Notes under the pieces: generated by a model
Database searches by the model: none
Told to the model about the DNA's origin: nothing
Seen by the model: the letters and a program-made list of their open reading frames with translations, nothing else
In this document: positions 16,541 to 25,571 of the stretch, in pieces
Position numbering within the stretch: the stretch's first letter is position 1
How the letters are laid out: each line of letters opens with the position of its first letter
Made by a program: the position numbers and the translations under genes
Source of the DNA: Planotetraspora thailandica
GTDB lineage: Bacteria > Actinomycetota > Actinomycetes > Streptosporangiales > Streptosporangiaceae
Length of the DNA stretch: 64,000 nt
Assembly (NCBI RefSeq): GCF_016863335.1
Contig: NZ_BOOR01000018.1
Span: forward strand, 124,001-188,000
Direction of reading: 5' to 3'

Positions 16541-17911
16541 ATGGTCTTTCGATGGAACGTCCACGGTGATGGAAGAGGCCTCGCGCCGGGCGAGGTCGTC
16601 AAGCCCGGTGAGCGGCTGAGCTGGCCGCGGATGGTCGGTTTCGGCGCCCAGCACGTGATCGCGATGTTCGGCGCCACGTTCGTCTTCCCGGTCATCATGG
16701 GCCTGGACCCCAACCTCGCCATCATGATGTCCGGCGTCGCCACGATCATCTTCCTGCTGATCGTCCAGGGGAAGATCCCGAGCTACCTCGGGACGTCGGC
16801 CTCGTTCGTCGGCGCCGTCGCGGCCATCCGCGCGGCGGGCGGCGACGACGGCAGGGTGACCGGCGCCATCCTCGTCGCGGGCGTGGTGCTGGCCGCCGTC
16901 GGCGTCGCCGTCCACTACCTCGGTGTCCAGATCATCCACAAGGTGTTTCCCCCGGTCGTGACCGGCGCGGTGGTCATGCTCATCGGCTTCGGCCTTGCCT
17001 ACGTCGTCGCCGACGTCTACTGGCCGCAGGACCCCTGGATCGCGCTCGTCACGATGCTCGCCACCGGCGTGTTCATCGTCGTGTTCAAGGGCTTTCTCGG
17101 CCGGATCGGCATCCTGCTCGGCCTGATCTTCGGATACGTGGTGTCGTGGCTCGCCGACAAGATCTGGGGCGACATCACCGCGTTCAACGCGAACATCGGA
17201 AAAATCGACACGCATCCACGCGTCAACTTCGGGCCCCTCTCCCAGGCGGACCTCTTCGGCTTCCCGCACTTCCACGCGCCGAGCTTCCAGGCGTCGGCAA
17301 TCGTCCTGGTGCTTCCCGCGGTCATCGCCCTCATCGCCGAGAACGTCGGCCACGTCAAGGCCGTCGGCGAGATGACCGGCACGGACATCGACCCCCTCAT
17401 CGGCCGCGCCATCGCCGCCGACGGAGTCGGCACCGCCCTGGCCAGCGCGGTCGGCGGCTCACCGACGACCACCTACGCGGAGAACATCGGCGTCATGGCC
17501 GCCACCCGGGTCTACTCGACCGCCGCCTACTACATCGCCGCCGTCGTGGCGATCCTGTTCGGCTTCTCGCCGAAGTTCGGCGCGCTCGTGGCCGCCACGC
17601 CCGGCGGCGTGCTGGGCGGAATCACCGTCATCCTGTACGGCATGATCGGCCTGCTCGGCGCGAAGATCTGGATCGAGAACCGGGTGGACTTCTCCGACCC
17701 GGTCAACATGGTTCCCATCGGGGCGGGGATCATCCTCGCGATCGGGCCCGTAGAGCATCAGATCACCGGCGACTTCAAGCTCGCAGGCATCACGCTCGGC
17801 ACGATAGTGGTACTTGGTGGATATCACCTTCTCCGCGCGATCGCGCGCCGGCCCGACAAGGAGGTCTCCGGTGGGGAGATCGGATTCGAGCGAGACGCGG
17901 CCGCGGGCTGA
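16541..17911 (+). CDS. NCS2 uracil/xanthine permease
   Basis: A protein of 456 residues with about 14 predicted membrane helices. NCS2 landmarks are QHVIAMFGATFVFP near the N-terminus (TM1) and, in the substrate site, LIAENVGHVKAVGEMTG and GGSPTTTYAENIGVMAATRVYS. The PTTTYAENIG form resembles the uracil branch (UraA/RutG) more than the xanthine/urate branch, so uracil is the better guess. ATG at 16541 follows AAGGGG. It precedes the molybdenum hydroxylase genes by 18 nt, so uptake and oxidation of a nucleobase appear to be coupled. Confidence 0.92.
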   Translation: MVFRWNVHGDGRGLAPGEVVKPGERLSWPRMVGFGAQHVIAMFGATFVFPVIMGLDPNLAIMMSGVATIIFLLIVQGKIPSYLGTSASFVGAVAAIRAAGGDDGRVTGAILVAGVVLAAVGVAVHYLGVQIIHKVFPPVVTGAVVMLIGFGLAYVVADVYWPQDPWIALVTMLATGVFIVVFKGFLGRIGILLGLIFGYVVSWLADKIWGDITAFNANIGKIDTHPRVNFGPLSQADLFGFPHFHAPSFQASAIVLVLPAVIALIAENVGHVKAVGEMTGTDIDPLIGRAIAADGVGTALASAVGGSPTTTYAENIGVMAATRVYSTAAYYIAAVVAILFGFSPKFGALVAATPGGVLGGITVILYGMIGLLGAKIWIENRVDFSDPVNMVPIGAGIILAIGPVEHQITGDFKLAGITLGTIVVLGGYHLLRAIARRPDKEVSGGEIGFERDAAAG

Positions 17912-17929
17912 CCGGCGGGCCCTGAACTC

Positions 17930-18829
17930 GTGAAACCACCTCCGTTCGACTATCACCGCCCGGCGAGCCTCGGCGAGGCGCTCGACGCCCTCGCCGAGGC
18001 CGGCGGGCACGGCAAGGTGCTGGCCGGGGGCCAGAGCCTCATCCCGCTGCTCAACATGCGGCTGGCCGCCCCCGGGCACCTCGTCGACATCAACCGCCTG
18101 ACCGAACTCGACACGATCGCCGCCGACGCGTCCGGGGTGCGGGTCGGCGCCCTGGCCAGGCACGCCGCAGTGGAACGATCTGCCTCGGCGAAGGCGGCGC
18201 AGCCGCTGCTGGCCCAGGCGCTCAGGCTGGTCGCCCACCCGGTCATCCGCAACCGCGGCACCGTCGTCGGCAGCCTCGTGCACGCCGACCCCTCGGCCGA
18301 GATGCCCGCCGTCCTGGCCCTCCTCGGAGGGTCCGTACGGTTGGCCAGGCGTGGAGCAGAGCGCGAGGTGGCGGCCACCGACTTCTTCGTCGGCCCGCTG
18401 GAGTCGGCCCTGCTGCCCGGGGAACTCGCCGTCTCGGCGTTCTTCCCCGCCCTGCCCGGACGGTCGGGCACCGCCTTCTGCGAGGTGGCGCGGCGGCACG
18501 GCGACTACGCCATGGCGGGGGTGGCCGCCGCCGTCACCCTGGACGAGGACTTCAGGATCGCCGCCGCCAAGGTGGCCTGCGTCAGCGTGGGCCCGGTGCC
18601 CGTCGTCGTGGACGTATCGCAGGTGTGCGGCACCCGCCCGGTCGCCTCGGTCGACTGGGACGCGGTCGCGGGAGCCGTACAGGACACGATCGAGCCCGAG
18701 GACGACATCCACGCGACGGCCGAATATCGGCGGCACCTGACCGGCGTGCTCGTCACGCGGGCACTGCGGGAGGCCGCCCACGACGCAGCCCAAGACGCCG
18801 CACGCGCGGCGGGGGAGGGGCAGGCATGA
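17930..18829 (+). CDS. Molybdenum hydroxylase FAD-binding subunit (CoxM/XdhB-like)
   Basis: A protein of about 299 residues. The FAD domain motifs are AGGQSLIPLLNMRL near residues 30-45 and RNRGTVVGSLVHADPSAEMP, with a CODH_FAD_C-type C-terminal domain. It transfers electrons from the iron-sulfur subunit to FAD. The start is GTG at 17930, 18 nt after the permease stop, with GGCGGG upstream. The stop overlaps the next start as ATGA, giving a medium-small-large order like coxMSL and aerobic purine/pyrimidine hydroxylases. The C-terminal tail is Ala-rich and probably disordered. Confidence 0.92.
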   Translation: MKPPPFDYHRPASLGEALDALAEAGGHGKVLAGGQSLIPLLNMRLAAPGHLVDINRLTELDTIAADASGVRVGALARHAAVERSASAKAAQPLLAQALRLVAHPVIRNRGTVVGSLVHADPSAEMPAVLALLGGSVRLARRGAEREVAATDFFVGPLESALLPGELAVSAFFPALPGRSGTAFCEVARRHGDYAMAGVAAAVTLDEDFRIAAAKVACVSVGPVPVVVDVSQVCGTRPVASVDWDAVAGAVQDTIEPEDDIHATAEYRRHLTGVLVTRALREAAHDAAQDAARAAGEGQA

Positions 18830-19305
18830 ACCATGCGATCACGCTGACCGTCAACGGGGTGGTGCGCGAGGCCAGCGTGCCGGCCCGGCGGCTCCTGTCG
18901 GACTGCCTGCGCCACGACCTCGGTCTCACCGGCACGCACGTCGGATGCGAGCACGGGGTGTGCGGCGCGTGCACGGTGCTGCTGGACGGCGAGCCCGTGC
19001 GCTCGTGCCTGACGTTCGCCGTCACCGCCGACGGCCACGAGATCACCACCGTGGAGGGCCTCGCGGGCGACGACGGTCTGTCGCCGGTGCAGCGGGCCTT
19101 CACCGAATGCCACGGCCTCCAGTGCGGTTTCTGCACTCCCGGCTTCCTGTGCACCGTCACGGCCTTCCTGCGTGAGACCCCGGCGCCGACCGAGGAGGAG
19201 GTGCTGGAGGCCGTCTCCGGCAACCTCTGCCGGTGCACGGGCTACCAGAACATCATCAAGGCGGTTCATCGGGCCGCCGAGATCCAGGCGGAGGAGGCCC
19301 GGTGA
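18826..19305 (+). CDS. Molybdenum hydroxylase 2Fe-2S subunit (CoxS/XdhC-like)
   Basis: A protein of 159 residues holding two [2Fe-2S] clusters. The plant-ferredoxin-type site is CEHGVCGACTVLLDG followed by SC, and the second site uses CGFCTPGF and CRCTGY. ATG at 18826 overlaps the FAD-subunit stop. The frame continues upstream, but that part is a shadow of the preceding gene. About 70 nt of non-coding, repeat-like GAGCGAGCG sequence separates it from the large subunit. Confidence 0.95.
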   Translation: MNHAITLTVNGVVREASVPARRLLSDCLRHDLGLTGTHVGCEHGVCGACTVLLDGEPVRSCLTFAVTADGHEITTVEGLAGDDGLSPVQRAFTECHGLQCGFCTPGFLCTVTAFLRETPAPTEEEVLEAVSGNLCRCTGYQNIIKAVHRAAEIQAEEAR

Positions 19306-19374
19306 GCGAGCGAGCGATCAAGCGCAGCACCACAAGCGGGCAGGCTCCGACGAGCCGCTAGGCGAGGAGCAAGC

Positions 19375-21759
19375 GTGACCACGAAGTTGTTCGGGGAGCC
19401 GGTCCAGCGGCGGGAGGACGAGCGGCTCATCACCGGCCGGGGGCGCTACCTCGACGACCTCGGCGCGAACGCGCTGGCCGCCGCGTTCGTGCGCTCGCCC
19501 CACGCGCACGCGCGGATCCGGGAGATCGACGTGTCGGGGGCCCTCGACGTCGAGGGCCTGGTCGCCATCTACACGTGGGAGGACCTGCCCGGCCTGCTCG
19601 CCGAACCACTGCCGCTGCTGATCCCGCACCCCGCGCTCACGCACGGCAGGACCGGCCACGCCCTCGCGCGTGACGTCGTGCGGCACGTCGGTGAGCCCGT
19701 CGTCATGGTCGTCGCCGCCGACCGCTACCTGGCCGAGGACGCCTGCGCGCTCATCGAGGTCGACTACGAGATCCTCAAGCCGGTCGTCGGCGTGGAGGAG
19801 GCCGCACAGGCGGTCAACCTCGTCCACGAGGACGTTCCCGGCAACATCGGGGCGCACCTCGTGCAGGAGGTGCCCTCGGCGTCCGGGCAGTCGGCACGCG
19901 AGGCCATCGAGGCGGCGCCGCACACCCTCGCCTTCCGCCTCGACATCGAGCGCAGCGCGTCCATGCCGCTGGAGGGCAAGGGCGTGTACGCCCGATGGGA
20001 CTCCGACGACCAGTCCCTTCGCGTCTACTCCTCCACGCAGACCTCCACCAGCGTGCGGATGGCCATCGCGGCCAAACTCGGCCTGCCGCTGCCCAAGGTC
20101 GAGGTCATCGCCCCCGACGTCGGCGGCGGATTCGGCGTGAAGATCGTGCACCCGTGGCCCGAGGAGGTCCTTGTGCCGTGGGCGGCCCGGCAGCTCGGCC
20201 GCGAGATCAAATGGACCGAGGACCGCCGGGAGCACTTCATCTCCTCCTCGCACGAGCGCGCCCAGGTGCACTACGTGCGGGTCGGCTTCGACGACGCCGG
20301 GCGCGTCCTCGGCCTCGACGTCAACATCCTGCACGACCACGGCGCCTACACGCCGTACGGCATCATCGTGCCGATCATCACCTCCACCCAGCTGGTCGGG
20401 CCGTACAAGCTCGGCGCCTACCGGGTGGAGTTCTCCTCGATCTACACCAACACCGTGCAGGTCACGCCGTACCGGGGGGCGGGCAGGCCGCAGGCCGTCT
20501 TCTGCATGGAGCGCACGATGGACCGCATCGCCGCCCATCTTGGGCTCGACCGGACCGAGGTGCGCGCGGCCAACTTCATCCAGCCCGACGAGTTCCCCTT
20601 CGACCAGGGCATGACGTTCCAGGACGGCCGGCCGCTGATCTACGACAGCGGGGACTACCCCGAGTCGCTGCGGATGCTCAAGGAGATCATCGGCTGGGAC
20701 TCCTTCCCGGCGATGAAGGCCGAGGCCGCCGCCGAGGGGCGGATCATCGGCATCGGGATCGGCTGCTACGTCGAGGGCACCGGGGTCGGGCCGTACGAGG
20801 GCGGCCACGTGCAGATCACCTCCGACGGCCGGGTGCACGTCTCCACCGGCCTCACCTCGCAGGGCCAGGGGCACGAGACCGTCTTCGCCCAGATCGCGGC
20901 GACCGAGCTGGGCGTGCCCATCGAGAAGGTGTCCGTCGTCACCGGCGACACCCGGCGCTTCGGCTACGCGGTCGGCACGTTCGCCTCGCGGGCGGCCGTG
21001 ATGAGCGGCAACGCCATCGCGCTGGCCTGCAGGAAGGTGCGGGAAAAGGCGCTCAGGGTCGCGGCCGACGCGCTGGAGGCCGACCCCCGCGACCTGGAGA
21101 TCACCGACGGCGTCGTGCACGTGGCCGGTGCGCCGTCGGCGTCGATCCCCCTCGCGACCGTGGCGGTGCTGTCCAACCCGCTGCGGTACTCCTTCGACCA
21201 GGAGACCCAGCGGGCCACGCAGTTCGCCTCGCCGGCCCCCGCCGACCGCCCGCCGGTCGCCGAGGGCGAGGAGCCCGGGATGGAGGGCAAGGACTACTAC
21301 TCGCCGGTCCGCTCGACCTTCGCGTCCGGCATGCACGCCGCCATCGTGGAGACCGACCCGCTCACGGCCGAGATCAGGATCCTGCGCTACGCGGTGGTCC
21401 ACGACTGCGGCAAGCTGATCAACCCGATGATCGTCGAAGGGCAGATCCACGGCGGGGTCGGCCAGGGCGTCGGCGGAGCGCTCTACGAGAAGATGGTCTA
21501 CGACGAGCACGGGCAGCTGCTCAACGCCTCGTTCATGGACTTCCTGATGCCGTACGCCACCGAGGTGCCGCGCATCGAGACGGCCCACCTGGAGACGCCG
21601 TCGCCGCTGAACCCGCTGGGGGTCAAGGGCGCGGGGGAGGCCGGGGTGATCCCCGTCTCGGCGGTCATCGCCGCCGCCATCGAGGACGCGGAGGGCATCA
21701 CGATCGACAAGATGCCCATCTCGCCGCCGGAGTTGTGGGAACTGCGCCGTTCCCGGTGA
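19375..21759 (+). CDS. Molybdenum hydroxylase large (Mo-cofactor) subunit, form II-like
   Basis: A protein of 794 residues that binds the Mo-pterin cofactor and performs hydroxylation. The active-site loop is YRGAGR at 366-371. True form I CO dehydrogenase has AYxCSFR there, so this is not a CO oxidase. The catalytic Glu is E755 in GVKGAGEAG. GGGFGVK and GQGHETVFAQIAATELG are family motifs. The most likely substrate is a nucleobase or other N-heterocycle, given the permease and PucR neighbours: xanthine/hypoxanthine, or uracil to barbiturate. GTG at 19375 has AGGAG five bases upstream. No XdhC-type Mo-sulfuration chaperone is adjacent. Confidence 0.93.
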   Translation: MTTKLFGEPVQRREDERLITGRGRYLDDLGANALAAAFVRSPHAHARIREIDVSGALDVEGLVAIYTWEDLPGLLAEPLPLLIPHPALTHGRTGHALARDVVRHVGEPVVMVVAADRYLAEDACALIEVDYEILKPVVGVEEAAQAVNLVHEDVPGNIGAHLVQEVPSASGQSAREAIEAAPHTLAFRLDIERSASMPLEGKGVYARWDSDDQSLRVYSSTQTSTSVRMAIAAKLGLPLPKVEVIAPDVGGGFGVKIVHPWPEEVLVPWAARQLGREIKWTEDRREHFISSSHERAQVHYVRVGFDDAGRVLGLDVNILHDHGAYTPYGIIVPIITSTQLVGPYKLGAYRVEFSSIYTNTVQVTPYRGAGRPQAVFCMERTMDRIAAHLGLDRTEVRAANFIQPDEFPFDQGMTFQDGRPLIYDSGDYPESLRMLKEIIGWDSFPAMKAEAAAEGRIIGIGIGCYVEGTGVGPYEGGHVQITSDGRVHVSTGLTSQGQGHETVFAQIAATELGVPIEKVSVVTGDTRRFGYAVGTFASRAAVMSGNAIALACRKVREKALRVAADALEADPRDLEITDGVVHVAGAPSASIPLATVAVLSNPLRYSFDQETQRATQFASPAPADRPPVAEGEEPGMEGKDYYSPVRSTFASGMHAAIVETDPLTAEIRILRYAVVHDCGKLINPMIVEGQIHGGVGQGVGGALYEKMVYDEHGQLLNASFMDFLMPYATEVPRIETAHLETPSPLNPLGVKGAGEAGVIPVSAVIAAAIEDAEGITIDKMPISPPELWELRRSR

Positions 21760-21771
21760 CACGCCCAGGCG

Positions 21772-21787
21772 GTTCCCGTGAGGGAAC
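21772..21787 (+). terminator. Hairpin after the Mo-hydroxylase operon
   Basis: GTTCCC-GTGA-GGGAAC is a perfect 6-bp stem with a tetraloop, 12 nt after the large-subunit stop. It is a plausible short terminator or mRNA-stabilising stem. Confidence 0.45.
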
Positions 21788-21790
21788 GTG

Positions 21791-21806
21791 GGCACAAAAT
21801 TGTGCC
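21791..21806. promoter_or_regulatory. Palindrome GGCACAA-AA-TTGTGCC
   Basis: A 16-mer with perfect 7-bp arms, 136 bp upstream of the SDR start. The symmetry and the position near a likely promoter suggest an operator for the SDR gene. The binding protein is unknown. Confidence 0.5.
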
Positions 21807-21942
21807 TTCTTGCAGGTCAACGGCCATTTTCCAGATCATTTGAGTACGGAATCCGCGCGATTCCGGCCGCCCGTTCAGTGAAGGACGGGCGCATCAGGCC
21901 GGCTCGCGCGCCACTCAAAGCCATCGAGGAAGAGAACGGAAA

Positions 21943-22701
21943 ATGGCCAACCGGCTGGACTCAAAGGTGATCGTGGTCACCGGCGGAACGATGGGAATGG
22001 GCAGGGCCTTTGCGCTGAGGGCCGCCGCCGAGGGCGCGAAGGTGGTCGTCGGCGCGCGCGACAAGGAGCGCGGTGACGTCGTCGTCGACGAGATCAGGAG
22101 CGTCGGCGGCACGGCGGTGTTCGTGCCCACCGACGTCACCGTCGAAGACCAGGTCGCCGCCCTCGTCGAAACGGCGGTGACGGAGTTCGGCCGTCTCGAC
22201 GGCGCGTTCAACAACGCCGGAGGCGGCAACGCGATGGGCAGGATCCGCGAGATCGACGAGGAGTTCTGGCGGCTCACGATCGACCGGAACCTCAGCAGCG
22301 TGTTCTTCAGTCTCAAGCACGAGATCCCCGCGATCGTGGCGTCGGGGGGCGGCGCCATCGTCAACAACGCGTCCACGGTCGGCGTCGTCGGCGACCCGAA
22401 CGTCGCGGCCTACTCCGCCGCCAAACACGGGGTCATCGGCCTCACCCGGTCGGCCGCGCTGGATGCCGCGCGGGAGGGGGTGCGCGTCAACGCTCTGGTG
22501 ACCGGGCTGGTGGACACCCCGCTCTGGCGCGAAGTCTCCCGCGACCCCGCGGTCGAGCAGTATTTCCTGGACCTGCAGCCGGGCGGGGACATCGGCAAGG
22601 AGGAGGACGTCGCCGCGTTCACCGCCTTCCTGCTCAGCGACGAGTCGAGGTACATCACCGGGGCCGCTCTCGCCATCGACGGCGGTGTGACTGCCAAGTA
22701 G
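21943..22701 (+). CDS. SDR-family NAD(P)-dependent oxidoreductase
   Basis: A protein of 252 residues, the length of a classical short-chain dehydrogenase. TGGTMGMG is the cofactor loop (canonical TGxxxGxG). NNAGG follows, and the catalytic residues are a Ser near NNAST and Tyr/Lys in YSAAK. The residues after the second strand (GARDKER) suggest NADP may be used. ATG at 21943 has GAGGAAG upstream. It converges with the HxlR gene with only 5 nt between stops. The substrate is unknown, and a redox quinone or carbonyl sensed by HxlR is only a guess. Confidence 0.9.
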   Translation: MANRLDSKVIVVTGGTMGMGRAFALRAAAEGAKVVVGARDKERGDVVVDEIRSVGGTAVFVPTDVTVEDQVAALVETAVTEFGRLDGAFNNAGGGNAMGRIREIDEEFWRLTIDRNLSSVFFSLKHEIPAIVASGGGAIVNNASTVGVVGDPNVAAYSAAKHGVIGLTRSAALDAAREGVRVNALVTGLVDTPLWREVSRDPAVEQYFLDLQPGGDIGKEEDVAAFTAFLLSDESRYITGAALAIDGGVTAK

Positions 22702-22706
22702 CGCGG

Positions 22707-23081
22707 TCAGCCCTGGACGCGGTCGTAGCCGGCCCGTGCCGTACGGATGTGGTCGAGGTTGGCCTCGGTCCAGTCGGCCAGGTCCCGCACGATCGTGAGC
22801 AGGGTGCGCCCGACGCCGGTGAGGGCGTATTCCACCTGGGGCGGCACGGTGGGATGCACGGTGCGGCTGACCAGCCCGTCACGCTCCAGCCCGCGCAGGG
22901 TGACGGTCAGCATCCGCTGGGTGATCGGGCTGGCCAGGCGCCGCAGCTCGTTGAACCGCCGGGGGCCGTTGCCGAGCTCGCAGACGATGACGACCGTCCA
23001 TTTGTCGCCGACCCGGTCCAGCACGCTGCGGACCAGCTCATAGGTGCAGGCCGGTGAATCGGCTTCGGCGACGTCCGTCAT
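22707..23081 (-). CDS. HxlR-family transcriptional regulator
   Basis: A protein of 124 residues with the winged-helix HxlR core: CTYELVRSVLDRVGDKWTVV at the N-terminus with a conserved cysteine before the helix, then RRFNELRRLASPITQRMLTVT. HxlR proteins often sense electrophiles or redox stress. The start is ATG at 23081 (GGGAAGG upstream). An ATG 48 bp further out adds 16 residues without similarity. It lies 93 nt downstream of cydB on the same strand. The three CTAC-N5-GTAG palindromes before cydA are the obvious candidate target, so it may control the bd oxidase (inference). Confidence 0.88.
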   Translation of the reverse strand: MTDVAEADSPACTYELVRSVLDRVGDKWTVVIVCELGNGPRRFNELRRLASPITQRMLTVTLRGLERDGLVSRTVHPTVPPQVEYALTGVGRTLLTIVRDLADWTEANLDHIRTARAGYDRVQG

Positions 23082-23174
23082 CGGGGCCTTCCCACGGGCG
23101 GGCAGATGGTCGTGGTCGGTGGTGCGCACCTGGGTGTAACGGGCCTCCGCCCGGGGCTGTTCCCTCTGCCCTGC

Positions 23175-24149
23175 TCAGGGCTTCGAGGGGGCGACGTGCG
23201 GAGGCTCCGCGTGTTCCCGCGTCAGCCGCTTGCGGAAGACCCAGTACGTCCACGCCTGGTAGGCGAGCACACCGGGCAGGGCGAAGGCGGCGAGCCACGT
23301 CAGGACGGTCAGCGTGTAGGGCGCCGACGCGGCCTCCTCGACCGTGAGGCCGGGCAGCGGGGAGGGCCACAGGGCGCCGAACAGGGCCGCGGTCGTCAGC
23401 GCGACCGCGCTCGCGGTGGCCGCGAACGCCCAGCCTTCCCTGCGCCGCCAGATCAGCGCGACCCCTGCCGCCAGCGCCGCCATGGCGCCCACCGCCGCCA
23501 CCCACGACCAGGGGGAGGCGCTCAGGTCCGGTACGGCCAGGGCCGTGGAGCCGGGGATGGACGGCAGGGCCACCACGGCGAGGGGGATCGCCGCCGCCGA
23601 CACGAGCATCGCGGCCCGCCTGGCCCTGGCGCGGACCGGCCCGGTCGTCTTGAGCGCGACGAACACCGCCCCGTGGAGGGTGGAGACCGACAACGACAAC
23701 GCGCCGCCCACCACGGTCGCCATGGCGGTGCCGTACAGCATGTGACCGAAGATCGCGCCCCACAGGAAGGCGGGGAGGAGGCTGCCGATCACGATGCCGG
23801 CGTCGCACAGCGCCAACTCCCGCCCGGGGGACACCTTGCCGCGCCATTCGAGGCCGACGCCGCGCACGATGAGACCGGCGACCACCAGGAAGACGGGGAG
23901 GTAGAAGCCGCTGAGCATGTGGGCGTACCACACGGGGAAGGCGGCGAACATCGCGCCCACGGCGGTGATCAGCCAGACCTCGTTGCCGTCCCAGACAGGC
24001 CCGATCGTGGAGATGACCTGTTTGCGGTCGGCCTCGGAGCGCGACAGGAGGGGCATGAGCGCCCCCACGCCGAAGTCGAAGCCCTCCAGGACGAAATAGC
24101 CCGTCCAGAGGAACGCGATCGCTATGAACCAGAACGTCGTCAGCGTCAT
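23175..24149 (-). CDS. cydB: Cytochrome bd oxidase subunit II
   Basis: A protein of 324 residues with about eight to nine membrane helices. FWFIAIAFLWTGYFVLEGFD is the typical CydB opening and GPVWDGNEVWLI is the conserved first-loop motif. Together with CydA it forms the quinol oxidase that reduces O2 with high affinity and resists sulfide and NO. ATG at 24149 has GAGGAG five bases upstream, and the gap to the cydA stop is 9 nt. No cydDC transporter genes are in the window, so they must be elsewhere if they are present. Confidence 0.96.
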   Translation of the reverse strand: MTLTTFWFIAIAFLWTGYFVLEGFDFGVGALMPLLSRSEADRKQVISTIGPVWDGNEVWLITAVGAMFAAFPVWYAHMLSGFYLPVFLVVAGLIVRGVGLEWRGKVSPGRELALCDAGIVIGSLLPAFLWGAIFGHMLYGTAMATVVGGALSLSVSTLHGAVFVALKTTGPVRARARRAAMLVSAAAIPLAVVALPSIPGSTALAVPDLSASPWSWVAAVGAMAALAAGVALIWRRREGWAFAATASAVALTTAALFGALWPSPLPGLTVEEAASAPYTLTVLTWLAAFALPGVLAYQAWTYWVFRKRLTREHAEPPHVAPSKP

Positions 24150-24158
24150 CTGAGCTCC

Positions 24159-25547
24159 TCAGTACATGAGGGTCGGCGTGAGCCGTACCTCGTCGGAGGG
24201 GGCCGGCTCCGCCTGGAGGGGTTCGGGGCCGGCTTTGACGTGGCGCACCAGGAGCACGGCCTCGGCCACGGCGAGCACGCCGTACAGCGCGGTGAAGCCG
24301 GCGAGGGTGATCGCCACCTGGGTCAGGCTCACCCCCGGCGACACGCTTGCTGCGGTCATGAGCTCGCCCTGCACGGTCCACGGCTGGCGGCCGATCTCGC
24401 TGAGCAGCCAGCCGGCGACGATCGCCAGGGTGGGCAGGGGGAGCGCGAGCACGCCGAGGCGGGCGAACCATCGCGGCGTCGGAGCGTCGCGGTTGCGCCG
24501 GCGGGTGAGCCACAATCCGAGCACCGACAACGCGACCGTCGCCATGCCGAAAACGATCATCACCCGGAATGACCAGAAGACCACCGGCAGGTTCGGCGTG
24601 TAGTCGGCGGGACCGAAGGCGGTCGTGTAGCGCCGTTGGATGTCGTCGACGCCCTGGATCCGCGCGTCCGGGTCGTGTGCGGCCAGGAGGCTGAGCAGGC
24701 GGGGCACCTCGACGCCGGGCACGACACTGAAGGAGGCGCCCGAGGTGTCGTGCCGCAGGCCCTCCGCGGCGGCCAGCTTCATCGGCTGCTGCTCGGCCAG
24801 GAGGCGGGCCGACTGGTCGCCGGTGCCGGCCACGACGACGCCGGCGAGCGCGGTCATGGCCAGAGCGCCGCGCAGGCTGGTCCGCCACATGCCCGCCGTG
24901 CCGTGGGAGCCCTCGCGCAGGATCCGGTAGCCGCTGACCGCGATGACGAAGCCTCCGGCCACGATGAAGGCGCCGGCGACCACGTGGGGCACCTGTGCGA
25001 GCGCCGTCGAGTTGGTGAGCACGGCCCACAGGTCGGTCATCCGGGCCCGGCCGTCGATCACCTGGTAGCCGACGGGGTGCTTCATCCATGCGTTGGCGGC
25101 GAGGATGAAGTACGCCGACAGGTTGGAGCCGATGACGGCGGCCCACAGGCAGGCCAGGTGCAGCCGCCGCGGCAGGCGGTCCCAGCCGAAGATCCACAGT
25201 CCGAGGAAGGTGGATTCGAGGAAGAACGCGAGCAGGGCCTCCATCGCCAGCGGAGCCCCGAAAACGTCGCCCACGAAGATCGAGTACTGGCTCCAGTTCA
25301 TGCCGAACTGGAACTCCTGGACGATCCCGGTGACCACGCCCATCGCGAAGTTGATCAGGAAGAGCTTCCCGAAGAACTTGGTCAGCCGCAGGAGGTGGTC
25401 GGCCTCCCGCCCCTTGCGCGTACGGCGCAGCCAGGCCGTCTGCAGCCCGGCGACGAAGACGCCGAGCCCGATCGTCAGGGGTACGAACAGAAAGTGGTAC
25501 ACGGTGGTGACCCCGAACTGCCACCGTGCCAGGTCCAGTGCGTCCAT
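24159..25547 (-). CDS. cydA: Cytochrome bd oxidase subunit I
   Basis: A protein of 462 residues, the short-Q-loop form. It starts at ATG 25547 with GAGGGG upstream. RWQFGVTTVYHFLFVPLTIG holds the heme-ligand His region of helix I. GRQPWTVQGEL is the GRQPW motif of the quinol-binding region. It binds heme b558, b595 and d and oxidises quinol. Its promoter region contains three CTAC-N5-GTAG palindromes at 25572-25614, suggesting cooperative repression or redox control. It is the first gene of cydA-cydB, probably with hxlR behind. Confidence 0.96.
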   Translation of the reverse strand: MDALDLARWQFGVTTVYHFLFVPLTIGLGVFVAGLQTAWLRRTRKGREADHLLRLTKFFGKLFLINFAMGVVTGIVQEFQFGMNWSQYSIFVGDVFGAPLAMEALLAFFLESTFLGLWIFGWDRLPRRLHLACLWAAVIGSNLSAYFILAANAWMKHPVGYQVIDGRARMTDLWAVLTNSTALAQVPHVVAGAFIVAGGFVIAVSGYRILREGSHGTAGMWRTSLRGALAMTALAGVVVAGTGDQSARLLAEQQPMKLAAAEGLRHDTSGASFSVVPGVEVPRLLSLLAAHDPDARIQGVDDIQRRYTTAFGPADYTPNLPVVFWSFRVMIVFGMATVALSVLGLWLTRRRNRDAPTPRWFARLGVLALPLPTLAIVAGWLLSEIGRQPWTVQGELMTAASVSPGVSLTQVAITLAGFTALYGVLAVAEAVLLVRHVKAGPEPLQAEPAPSDEVRLTPTLMY

Positions 25548-25571
25548 GTTCCCCTCGCGGGTGCCCGAGCT

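Noticed and set aside
19375-21759. CO dehydrogenase large subunit
   Set aside because: The form I active-site loop AYxCSFR is replaced by YRGAGR, so CO oxidation is not expected.
19318-21795. 825-residue minus-strand open frame opposite the Mo-hydroxylase large subunit
   Set aside because: Only the plus strand carries the YRGAGR, GVKGAGEAG and other family motifs. The minus frame is a shadow.
23038-25524. 828-residue minus-strand open frame across cydA and cydB
   Set aside because: Arg/Gly-rich with no membrane pattern. The true cydA and cydB frames carry heme-ligand and GRQPW motifs.
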